Source: Fructobacillus papyrifericola (lineage in GTDB: Bacteria; Bacillota; Bacilli; Lactobacillales; Lactobacillaceae). From it: a DNA stretch of 64,000 bases. Shown piece after piece: positions 24,417 through 33,700 of the stretch. The notes under the pieces were generated by a model. The model had not been told where the DNA came from. It ran no database searches and saw nothing but the letters and a program-made list of their open reading frames with translations. The stretch spans positions 558,001 through 622,000 of the forward strand of contig NZ_JAAMFJ010000001.1 of NCBI RefSeq assembly GCF_018437235.1, written 5' to 3'. Within the stretch, counting starts at the first letter, position 1. Each line of letters begins with the position of its first letter. The position numbers and the translations under genes are program-made.

Positions 24417-24935
24417 TTATTTCAATTTATCCTGTTCGTACGTATGAATCTTATCCAACTGGGCAAAGTCCTGCTGACGCAAGGCTTCGAAGATTACAAT
24501 GGCCACTGTGTTTGAGAGGTTCAGTGACCGAATGTGCTCGTCGTTTTGCGGAATCCGGATGGCCTTTTCCGGGTTTTGGCGCATGAAGACTTCGGGCAAG
24601 CCGGTCGTTTCCTTACCGAAGAGGAAGTAGTTGTCCCCCTCACCTTCTGCCTGGTTGTAGTCCGGATCCGTGTAGTCCTGGTTGGCAAATTTAGACACCA
24701 AGTAGAGCCGGTCCTTTTCACCCAAGGTCTCTAAAAAGTCGGGCAAAGACGGATGGGTCACCAAGTTCACGTGGTCCCAGTAATCCAATCCCGCCCGTTT
24801 AACCGCCTTGTCTGAAATATCAAAGCCAAGGGGCTCAATCAGGTGCAAAACGGCGTTCGTTCCGGCAGCCGTTCGGGCAATGTTTCCCGTATTAGCTGGC
24901 ATTACTGGTTCAAATAGTACAATGTGATTGGTCAT
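24417..24935 (-). CDS. trmL: tRNA (cytidine(34)-2'-O)-methyltransferase
   Basis: SPOUT-fold methyltransferase that 2'-O-methylates the wobble base of leucine tRNAs. The 172 residues are family length. The start IVLFEPVMPANTGNIARTAAG holds the motif-1 Asn and Arg (shown as FEPVMPANTGNIAR). LFGKETTGLPEVFM (motif 2, about 100-113) and IRSLNLSNTVAIVIFEALRQQ (motif 3; here IRSLNLSNTVAIVIFEA) form the knot. ATG start with GGACCG upstream, a modest ribosome site. Confidence 0.94.
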   Translation of the reverse strand: MTNHIVLFEPVMPANTGNIARTAAGTNAVLHLIEPLGFDISDKAVKRAGLDYWDHVNLVTHPSLPDFLETLGEKDRLYLVSKFANQDYTDPDYNQAEGEGDNYFLFGKETTGLPEVFMRQNPEKAIRIPQNDEHIRSLNLSNTVAIVIFEALRQQDFAQLDKIHTYEQDKLK

Positions 24936-24987
24936 GTTGACGGTCCTTTTCCCTTTTGAATTCCCCTTATTTTAGCACAGGAAGGAC

Positions 24988-25045
24988 GGTGGTGGCAGAC
25001 CCGGCCGACTTTTGAAAAAGGTGGTAGCCGACCCGGCCGACTTTT
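24988..25045. repeat. two tandem copies of a 26-bp element upstream of the lactonase gene
   Basis: Positions 24988-25013 and 25020-25045 match at 24 of 26 positions (GGTGGTRGCMGACCCGGCCG, then ACTTTT), period 32. They lie between trmL and the -10 (TATAAT at 25052-25057) of the lactonase gene, so they may be operators or a local duplication. Confidence 0.7.
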
Positions 25046-25095
25046 CCATGTTATAATGGCTAAGATACAATAAAGACAAAGGAGTGTTTCTGAAC

Positions 25096-26127
25096 ATGAC
25101 TGTTCACCATGTACTTTTTGGTACTTATACGAAGAAAACGTCAAAGGGTGTCTATGAGGCCAAGTTTGACGACCAAACTGGTCAGCTTTCCGATGCTGAA
25201 TTGGTTTATGAAGCAACAAACCCAACTTACCTGGCCCTTTCAAAGGCCAACAAGGCCTACGTCGTCGACAAGCGCGGCGACCTTGGTGGCGTGGCCGTGA
25301 CCGACAACGACAAACGGCCAATGGTCGAAATTGGTGCCAACATGACGGAAGGCTCGACCCCCGCCTACATCGGGGTGGACGAGGACCGTCAACTGGTCTT
25401 TGCCGGATACTACCACCGCGGGACCATTGAATCCTACAAGATTTTGGCAAACGGTTCTTTGGAATTAAAGGACACCTTCCAAAACGAGGGTTCTGGTCCC
25501 CGTCCCGAACAGGGTTCTGCCCACATTCACTTTGCCAACTTAACGCCAGACAAGCGCCTGGTGGCTGTCGACCTTGGAACCGACGAAGTGATTACCTTCG
25601 ACCTTTCAGATGATGGCAAGCTCACGGAAGTCGCCCGCTACGAATCAATCGCCGGCTTTGGCCCCCGCCACATCCGCTTCTCAAAGGATGGCGAATACGC
25701 CTACTTGCTCGGTGAATTGTCTTCTTTGCTTTCCGTTTTGAAGTATAACGAAGAAGATGGTTCCTTCGAACATTTGATGACGGCCCCAACCATTCCATCC
25801 GACTGGGATGACCACAACGGTGCTGCAGCCATCCGTGTTTCGTCAGATGGGCGTTTCATCTACACGTCCAACCGTGGTCACGACACCATTGCCGTCTTCA
25901 AGACGTCCAACATGGGCGCCGAAATCGAATTGATTCAAAACATTTCGGTCGAAGGCTCCTTCCCTCGAGACATGGCGCTCGATCCAGAAGAGAAGTTCTT
26001 GGTCGTGCCAAACCAGGAAACCGACAACGTCACGGTCTTTGCCCGTGATGCAGAAACTGGTGAACTAAGCCTTGTCCAAAAGGACTTTACCATTCCAGAA
26101 GGCGTCCGCATTGCCTTTGAAAACTAA
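25096..26127 (+). CDS. pgl: 6-phosphogluconolactonase, seven-bladed propeller (YbhE/YkgB) type
   Basis: Hydrolyses 6-phosphogluconolactone in the oxidative pentose phosphate route, which carries the main carbon flow in heterofermentative lactic acid bacteria. About 343 residues, family length. Repeated propeller blades are visible, with conserved segments GTYTKKTSKGVYE at the start, SGPRPEQGSAHIHFA near 140, GPRHIRFSKDGEYAYLLGE near 190 and FIYTSNRGHDTIAVF near 255. The ATG at 25096 is 11 bases after AAAGGAG; a GTG four codons upstream overlaps that site. A TATAAT -10 lies upstream and a terminator follows. Confidence 0.93.
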   Translation: MTVHHVLFGTYTKKTSKGVYEAKFDDQTGQLSDAELVYEATNPTYLALSKANKAYVVDKRGDLGGVAVTDNDKRPMVEIGANMTEGSTPAYIGVDEDRQLVFAGYYHRGTIESYKILANGSLELKDTFQNEGSGPRPEQGSAHIHFANLTPDKRLVAVDLGTDEVITFDLSDDGKLTEVARYESIAGFGPRHIRFSKDGEYAYLLGELSSLLSVLKYNEEDGSFEHLMTAPTIPSDWDDHNGAAAIRVSSDGRFIYTSNRGHDTIAVFKTSNMGAEIELIQNISVEGSFPRDMALDPEEKFLVVPNQETDNVTVFARDAETGELSLVQKDFTIPEGVRIAFEN

Positions 26128-26130
26128 GCC

Positions 26131-26158
26131 AAAAGTCACCAATTCGGTGGCTTTTTTC
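26131..26158 (+). terminator. intrinsic terminator after pgl
   Basis: AAAAGTCACC and GGTGGCTTTTTT pair with one wobble around AATTC, just after the stop. Confidence 0.8.
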
Positions 26159-26185
26159 TTTTGTCCTCCTTACTGATGAACAAGC

Positions 26186-26225
26186 AAAAAGGCCTCAAAT
26201 CCAATCGGATTTGAAGCCTTTTTTA
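26186..26225 (-). terminator. intrinsic terminator after the amino-acid ABC transporter gene
   Basis: AAAAAGGCTTCAAATCC and GGATTTGAGGCCTTTTT arms with a four-base loop. It lies 10 bases beyond the transporter stop and is near-symmetric, so it may serve both strands. Confidence 0.85.
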
Positions 26226-26234
26226 ATACAAATA

Positions 26235-27728
26235 TTAGCGATTCATCCGCTTTTCCACGAAGCCAAGGGCCCGGGAAATGGAGAAGGTCAAAACGAAGTA
26301 AATCAACGAGGTGATCATCAGCGGTACGAAAGGTTCAAAGGAAGCCCCCTGAACAACGGACGTTTCGTACATCAGTTCACCAACACCGATCACCGAGATC
26401 ACCGAACCTTCCTTGATAACCGAAACAAATTCGTTTCCAAGGGCCGGTAAAATCGTCCGAACGGCCTGTGGCAGGATGACCAGGCGCATGGTCTTGTTCT
26501 TAGTAAAGCCAAGCGAACGGGCGGCTTCCATCTGGCCGTTATCAACGGATTCGATACCAGAACGAATGATTTCAGCCACGTAGGCAGCCGAGTTCAGCCC
26601 CATGGCAAGGGCCCCGGAGGCAAAGGCCGAGAGGTTCAAGCCAAGCACCTGGGCCCCGAAGAAGACCATGAAGGCCTGAACCAGCAGAGGCGTGCCACGG
26701 ACGTATTCAACGTAGATGTTTCCAATGGCCTTCAAGAAGAAGTTCGATGACAGTTTGAGCAAGGCAAAGACCGTACCCAGCGTCGTTCCAATCAAAACGG
26801 CCACAACGGCCAAGGCCAAGGTAATCAAGGTTCCAGACACGAAGTAGTGCCCGTACTTATCCCAGTAGGACTTGTTTTCGTTAGCAAACATTTCCTTGTT
26901 GGCTTGCTTTTGCCACTTTGAAAAAGTCCCGTCGGTCGTGACTTTATCAACAACGCTGTTCACCTTAGCCAAAAGGGCCGGTGAATTCTTCGGTACGGCA
27001 ACGGCCGAAGCCCCCGTCGTGTCCTCTGAAAAGCCGGGATTTACAACGGCAAACTGCTTGTTTTGCTCGGCATAGGCGTCGGCAATTGGCTTTTCCGTGA
27101 CAATCCCGGCCAAGACGCCCTGCGTCAGCTGGGAAATCAAGTTCGGATATTTTTGCAGGGAAACAACCGAAGCACCATCGATGCTTTTGGCGGTTTCTTC
27201 TTGAATCGTCTGCGTTTGCGCCCCGACTTTTTGACCGGAAAGCTTGTCTAAGCTGTTGTATTTAGTCGCGTTCTTCTTCAAGACCAGCATCGTCTGCGGT
27301 GCCTTCAAGTAGACCTTTGAAAAGTCCACCTGCTGCTCGCGCTCCTCGTTGGCTGTAAAGCCGGAAACAATCATGTCAATCTTGCCCGTCTTCAAGGAAC
27401 CGAGCAGGGCGTCAAAGCCCATGTCCTTGACTTCGAGCTTAACGTTTAGCTTCTTAGCAATCGCCTGGGCCAGGGAAATGTCGAAGCCGACAATCTTATC
27501 TTGCCCGTTTTTTTGCGTGTGGAATTCATAGGGGGCGTAATCGGCCGACAGACCAACCACCAGCTTGCCCCGCTTTTCAATTTTTTCTAAAGTCGGATCG
27601 GTCTCAGCCGCCGAAGCCTGCTTAGCGGCTGCTAGCGGTGCTAAGACCAGGGAAAAGAAGAGCGTGACCAAGGCCAAGAGGCTGAGCCACTTCTTCTTTT
27701 GACCGTTTTTCATTTGATAAGTACACAT
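26235..27728 (-). CDS. glnP: glutamine-type ABC transporter: substrate-binding domain fused to permease (GlnHP)
   Basis: One 497-residue chain combines an extracytoplasmic amino-acid binding domain and a permease, as in lactococcal GlnP but with a single binding domain. A hydrophobic signal helix fills about residues 10-35 (LSLLALVTLFFSLVLAPLAA). The family 3 solute-binding domain follows (LVVGLSADYAPYEF, VGFDISLAQAIAKKL, VSGFTANEEREQQVDFS). The C-terminal HisM/ArtQ-type permease has YVEYVRGTPLLVQAF and the EAARSLGFTKNKTMRLVILPQ coupling loop (EAA motif; cited in part). The ATG at 27728 lies eight bases after AAAGGA. No ATPase gene is next to it, so GlnQ must be encoded elsewhere. Glutamine or glutamate is the likely substrate. 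Confidence 0.92.
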   Translation of the reverse strand: MCTYQMKNGQKKKWLSLLALVTLFFSLVLAPLAAAKQASAAETDPTLEKIEKRGKLVVGLSADYAPYEFHTQKNGQDKIVGFDISLAQAIAKKLNVKLEVKDMGFDALLGSLKTGKIDMIVSGFTANEEREQQVDFSKVYLKAPQTMLVLKKNATKYNSLDKLSGQKVGAQTQTIQEETAKSIDGASVVSLQKYPNLISQLTQGVLAGIVTEKPIADAYAEQNKQFAVVNPGFSEDTTGASAVAVPKNSPALLAKVNSVVDKVTTDGTFSKWQKQANKEMFANENKSYWDKYGHYFVSGTLITLALAVVAVLIGTTLGTVFALLKLSSNFFLKAIGNIYVEYVRGTPLLVQAFMVFFGAQVLGLNLSAFASGALAMGLNSAAYVAEIIRSGIESVDNGQMEAARSLGFTKNKTMRLVILPQAVRTILPALGNEFVSVIKEGSVISVIGVGELMYETSVVQGASFEPFVPLMITSLIYFVLTFSISRALGFVEKRMNR

Positions 27729-27940
27729 TGCAAACATCCTTTATGGGTTCTGCTTTTAACTTATCTATTATACAAAATAACCGGTCCTTTGTCTGCCCGT
27801 TCAGTGGATTTCAGGCCCTTTCCGGAATTTTTCGGGATGAAAAACAATCTTTGGTTCTTTTCTGAATCCCTTGCTGGCCATTTTTTTGATCACGTCTTGG
27901 CTCACCTCTTTATACGATGACCCGCTGACTTTTCCACACG

Positions 27941-27970
27941 AAAAAAGGACGAACCTTTCGGTTCGCCCCC
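27941..27970 (-). terminator. intrinsic terminator after the repetitive surface protein
   Basis: GGGCGAACC-GAAA-GGTTCGTCC with a GNRA-type loop and six T bases on the minus strand, downstream of the stop at 28006. The rest of 27729-28005 holds only the transporter promoter (TATAAT-like) and nothing else I recognise. Confidence 0.88.
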
Positions 27971-28005
27971 TCAGTCTGACTAACGATCAAGACTGAAAAA
28001 GATGC

Positions 28006-30786
28006 TTAACGATCATCATCCTTCTTTTTGCGACCAATCAAGAAGAACCAGAAGCCTGCGGCGGCAAGGCCGGCAGTTCCGATGGTTTCAAAGAGTCCCC
28101 GACTTTTAGCAGTCGTACTCTCTAAGTTCTTCGTTGATTTCTTTGACTTCTTCTTCGTTGCCTTTTCAGGCGTCTGAAGGTCCTCTGTCTGGTCGACTGG
28201 TGTTGCTTCAATGGTTGCCGTTCCGGCTTCGTTTGCAGCGGGTCCGCCAACGTTTTGGCTGTTGGGGAGCACCCCAGCGTCAGATGTTACAACCGGAGCT
28301 GTAGTTGCCACAACTCGTTCTTCTTGAACGGTTGACTTGGCATCACGGATAGTCACAATGGCTTCTCGCCCATTGTTTTCTGCTTCCTCAATGACGACTT
28401 TCTTAGCAGCATGGTTTACAGCGGATTTGGCTTGTTCGGCCGCGCCATCAATTTGAACCTTCTTAGCCTGCTTGGCTTTATCGGAAAGCTGGTCGTTTTG
28501 ATCAACGGCTTGCTTGGCCTTTTGCGCAGTTTCATCGATAGCAGCATGGGCTGCCTTCTTCTGCTCGTTCAAATGGTCAATGACCGCTGCACCCGTCGAC
28601 TGGGCATCGTCGATGGCTGGCTTGGTTGATGAACGATTAATCTCACCCTTGGCGGCTTTGGCCGCTTCGTCAATCGCAGCCTTTTGATCTTGCTTAACTT
28701 GATCAGAAAGGCTTGCATCCTGCTCCAGCCTATCCTTGGCCTTCTTAGCCGATTCATCAACTACTTCATGGGCCTGCTTCTTTTGATCGTGCAGGTGCTC
28801 AATGCCATCTTGGCCAGCCTGCTTTGATTGGTCAACGCCACTTTGGTCAACGGCCTGGTCCACCTTGGACTTAGCAGCCTGGGCGGCTTCGTCGATGGCC
28901 GTCTTTTGGGCTGCCTTTGAAGAAGCGTCCAAGTCGTTGTTCTGCTCAACTTTATCCTTGGCCTTTTCTGCAGAATCCCTGATGGCGTCATGGGCCGACT
29001 TTTTCTGACCGTTTAGCTCATCAATAGCCGTCTTTGACTGGGCGGCTGAATCAGTCGCCATTGATCCGGTCTTTTCCTGATCAATGGCTGATTTTGCCTC
29101 GTCAGCTAAGTGATCAATGACTTGCTTCTGGTCCTTCTTGGACTGATCAGAGAGGTCTTTACTTCCATCAATTTCTTCCTTAGCCTTCTTTGCGGCTTCA
29201 TCGACGGTCTGATAAGCCTTTTGCTTATCGTGGTTCAGTTCATCAACGGCCTGTTTACCATGGTCAACTGACTGAGCAATTTCCTTCTCGTTTGGTGCTG
29301 CATCGACTTTTTCTTTAGCCTTGTCAGTCGACTCGTCAATGACCTGCTTTTGGTCATGCTTTCCTTGGTCGGACAAGTGCTGATCTTCATCAACCGACTG
29401 CTTGGCCTGCTTAGCAATCTCATCCAAGTGATCGTAGGCGGCCTTCTTTTGGTCGTTAAGCTGATCGATGGCTGTTTCACCCTTCGTCACAGCCTGATCA
29501 ATATCCGTGGCCTTATTGGCCCGGTTAATCTCAGACTTGGCCGCCTTAGCAGCTTCGTCAACAGCCTTTTCTTGTGCAGCCTTTGCCTGATCGGAAAGTC
29601 CGGCATCGGAAGAAATAGCACTCTTTGCAGCCTGGGCCGCTTGATCGATGGTCGCCCTTGCCTTTTCCTTCTTTTCAGTCAACCCATTGATTTGATCTTG
29701 ACCGGCTTGCGAAGCTTTTTGAACGTCCTCGGCATTCTTGGCCGAATCAATCTCAGACTTGGCTGAAGCAGCGGATTCATCAATTGAATCGCGATGTTGC
29801 TTCTTTGCCTCGTCATCGAGCTTGCCATCCTGATCAACGGCTTGCTTGGCCTTCGAAGCGGAATCAGTAATTGCCTGATAGGCAGCATCCTTTTTACCGT
29901 TTAAGTCATCAAGAGCGGATTGACCCTGATTACTTGCCTCGTCAATCGACTCTTGGTTCGTTTGCTGATCGACGACTTGTTTAGCAGCAGTTGCTGCTTG
30001 GTCGACGGCCTTTTGACGGGCCTCTTTGGCATCATCCGAAAGACCGGCTGTGTCCGTTACGGTCTGCTTGGCTTGTTCGGCAGCAGCATCGATTTTCTTA
30101 TAAGCCGCGTCCTTTTGACCATTCAAATTATCAATTGCAGTCGTAGCAGCATTTTCTGCCTGTTGAACGGCTTCCTTCGTTGATGACGTATCAACAGTCT
30201 GCTTGGCTTGTTCGGCAGCACGGTCAATGGCTTTCTGTTGCGCCTCCTTGGCTTCCTCTGAAAGGCCCTTTCCTTCTAAGGCTTCCTTTGCCTTGTTAGC
30301 GGAATTGGTGATTTTCTCATAAGCGGCGTCTTTTTGTCCGTTTAGGGCATCAAGAGCAGCTTGACCATCATGACTGGCACTTTCAATATCCTGCTGGTTC
30401 GTTTGCTGATCGATGACCGTCTTGGCAGCTGCTGCTGCTTGTTCCACGGCCTTCTGACGAGCCTCTTTTGCAGCATCCGACAAGCCGGCAGCTTCACTGG
30501 CAGTCTGCTTGGCCTTAGCTGCTGCGTCGTCGATACCCTTGTAAGCCACATCCTTTTGACCATTCAAATCATCAATGGCTTTGGTAACAGCACTTTCGGC
30601 TTCTTGAACGGCATCTTTCGTGGAAGAACGGTCAACCGTCTGCTTAGCCTTATCGGCCGCATTATCAATGGCAGTCTGTTGCGCAGCCTTCGCCTCTTTG
30701 GAAAGGTCAGTGTTTGCCTCCACGGCCTTTTTAGCCTTTTCCACGGAATCAGTAATTGCTTGATAAGCCGTGTCCTTTTGAAACAT
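28006..30786 (-). pseudogene. C-terminal half of the large repetitive surface protein, out of frame with its N-terminal half
   Basis: This frame has no ribosome site and continues the upstream surface gene in the +1 frame. It holds about 11 three-helix repeats of some 74 residues, class B, marked by LNGQKDAAY-type starts and rich in Ala, Lys, Asp and Gln with almost no aromatic or Cys residues. This is DUF1542-like architecture seen in wall-bound adhesins. After the repeats comes a Thr/Pro/Lys-rich stalk (TPEKATKKKSKKSTKNLES). A C-terminal hydrophobic helix (TIGTAGLAAAGFWFFLIG) and RKKKDDDR tail complete it. No LPxTG-like sortase motif precedes the helix. Deleting one T at about 30784-30786 would give the reading DDDHV-QKDTAY and restore one protein of roughly 2,430 residues. 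Confidence 0.75.
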
Positions 30787-33700
30787 GATCGTCATCAATC
30801 GTCTGCTTACCGGACTTAAAGTCACTGTTGACCGTATCCTGATCGTTGGCCTGGTCAATTTGACCCTCGGCCGTTGCCAGGTCGGCCTTGACCTGGCTGA
30901 CTTGCTTTTCCTTTTCAGCCGCCGTCAAGCTGACATCCCCATTAATAGCATCAATGATGCGCTGGGCTTCAGCCTCCAAGTTACTCTTTTGCAGGTTCTT
31001 TTGATCGGGCAGTGGCTTACCAGGAACGTAATCGTTATCAATGGCCGTCTTGCCACTGTTAAAGGCCGTCGTGATGTCATCGGCGTCCGTGGCCTGGTCA
31101 ATGGCGTTATCCCAGGTCGTTTCGTCGGCATTGACTTGGGCAATCTGGGCGTTTTTCGTCGTTGTCGACAAGGTGTTGTCAGCATTGATTTCAGCAATAA
31201 TCTTGGCCGCTTCATTGGCCAGTAACTGCTTTTGATTCTTCTTTTGGTCGGCAACCGAAGTGCCCGCCTTGTGATCAGCATCGATGGCCGCAAGACCGGC
31301 TGACAAGTCAGTCTTCACGCTATCAGCATTGCCATCGGCGTCAATTTTGGCTTCGGCAGCGTTCTTATCGGTCGTGACCTGATTGGTCTGAGCCGTCTTT
31401 TGAGCGGTCGTCAGGCTGCTGTCGTTTTGGATGGCGTTAATGACCTTCTTGGCCTCGTCTTCCAGTTGTTGCTTGGCGGCAGCCTTTTGACTGGCCAAGG
31501 AGGCACCGGGCACGTGGTCGTTGTCAATGGCTTGAATGCCGTTTGACTCTTGATTTTGAATGCCATCGGCATCGCTGGCTGCATCAATGGCGTCATCAGC
31601 CGTCTTCTGGCTGGCTTTAACATTGGCCACCTGCTTTGACTTGTCAGCGGCCGTTAGGGTGCTGTCGTCGTTAATGGCGGCAATGACTTTGGCGGCTTCG
31701 GCATCAACGGCGGCCTTGGCTTCCTTCTTTTGCTGATCGAGCGACTCACCTGGCGCATAATCAGAAGCAATGGCTGCCTTTCCGTCTTTCACGGCGTTGT
31801 TAATGCCGTCGGCATCGGAAGCCTTATTAATGTTATCGATGGCCGCTTGCTTGTCGGCGTTGACCCGGTCGATTTGCTTTTGCTTTTCGGCAGCGGGAAT
31901 CGTCGGATCGTTGTTAATGCCGGCAATCGCCTTCTGAGCATCCCCATCCAGGGCCTGCTTAGCAGCATCATCAATGGCCTTTTGGGCCGCCTTCTTCTGG
32001 TTGGCAATGGAATCGCCCGGCACGTGGTCGTTGTCCATTGCGCTGACCCCGTTGGTCAAGGAAGTCGAAATGGCATCGGCCGTTCCACTGTTATTCACGT
32101 TATTAATGGCGGACTGCAGGTCGTTATTGACCCAGCCCTCCTGCTTTTGTCGATCGGCTGTATCCAAAGTCTTGTCGGCTTCAATGGCGGCATCGACTTT
32201 GGCCGCTTCGGCCTTCAATTTGTTAATGGCAGCCGTCCGTTGCTGGTCCAGCGATTGACCGGCCGTGTGGTCCGCGTCAATCTTTGCGATGCCAGTCGTC
32301 ATAGCCGATTGAATGGCGTCCTTATTAGCTGCTTGATCAATGTTTTGATCAGCCGCCTGTTGGTCGGCTTTGACCTTGGCCACTTGACTGGCCTTAGCGT
32401 CAACAGAAAGCGTGTTGTCCCCGTTAATCACACCAATCAATTTGTTGGCTTCGGCATCAACACTGGCTTTGGCCGCCTGCTTCTGCTGGTCGAGTGGCGT
32501 ACCTAGTACATGATCGTTGTCAATGTTTTGAATGCCGTTTGTCACAGCGGTCTGAATGCCATCGGCACTGGTGGCGTTATCAATGTTTTGATCAGCCGTC
32601 TGGTCGTCAGCTTGGGCGGCGGCAATCTGGCTGTTTTGATCGCTTTGTGAAAGGGTACCGTCGGCTTTAATGGCCGCAATGATCTTGGCCTCTTCAGCAT
32701 CGACTTTTGCCTTGGCCTGTGTCTTGGCGTCCTTCAATGGCGTTCCTGGCTGGTAAGCCTGATCAATCGTCTGCTTACCAGAGGAAAGCGTGCTGTTGAC
32801 GGCATCGGCGTTTTCAGCGGAATCAATATTTTTCTCCGCCGTCGTCAAAGCGCCCTGGGCCTGAGCAATTTCAGCCGCTTTCTGATTGGTCGTCAAAGTC
32901 GAATCGCCGTTAATCTGAGCTTCAACCCGGCGCTCCTCGGCCTCCAAGGAAAGCTTTGCCGCACTCTTCTGGTCGGCCAAGTCGGTTCCCGGTTGGTGAA
33001 CCCCGTTTATTTGATTAATCCCGGCATCCCGACTGCTATTAATGCCATCGGCGTTGGTTCCGGCATCGATGCTGTTATCCGCATTGGTTCGGTCGGTTTC
33101 GACTTGGGCTAGCTGGGTCGCTTTTTGATCCGTCGTCAAAGTAACGTCATTGTTAATGGCGTTCTTTGCTGCTGCAGCGGCCGCATCCACGGCCGCCTTG
33201 GCCTTTGTTTTCTGATTTTGAATGCTGTCGCCAGGCTTGTAATCACTATCGACTTTGGCAAAGCCAGCATCTCGGGAACTATTGACGCCATCGGCGTTCG
33301 TCGCATTATCGATGTTTTGATCGGCCTGAGCCTGATCCTGGGTAATGGCAGCCGTCTGTGCGGACTTTTGCGTGCTGGTCAGGGTGTTATCCCCGTTGAT
33401 TTCGTTGATGAGCTTCTGGGCCTCGTCATCGACGACTTTTTTAGCCGCCTTCTTCTGGCTATCCAGACTGACACCGGCAGTGTGATCGCCATCAATGGCC
33501 GTTATGCCATTGCCCTTAGCCGTGCTAATGCTATCGGCATCGCTTGCTTGGTCAATGGCATTCTTGGCATCGGTCACCGATTGTGTGACTTTGGCCAATT
33601 CCGCGGACTTTTGTCCTGAGGTCAGGGTGTTGTCATTGTTAATGGCGTTGTTAATGGTGTTGGCTTCGGCATCAATGGCCGCCTTGGCCTTTGATTTCTG

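Noticed and set aside
27699-28005. 73-codon plus-strand frame between the glutamine transporter and the surface protein
   Set aside because: It runs through the minus-strand promoter region and has no ribosome site. Its composition does not look coding.
31730-32506. 258-codon plus-strand frame opposite the surface-protein repeats
   Set aside because: Long antisense frames arise from the biased, repeated codons of the minus-strand gene. The translation is itself a mirror of the repeats and has no ribosome site.
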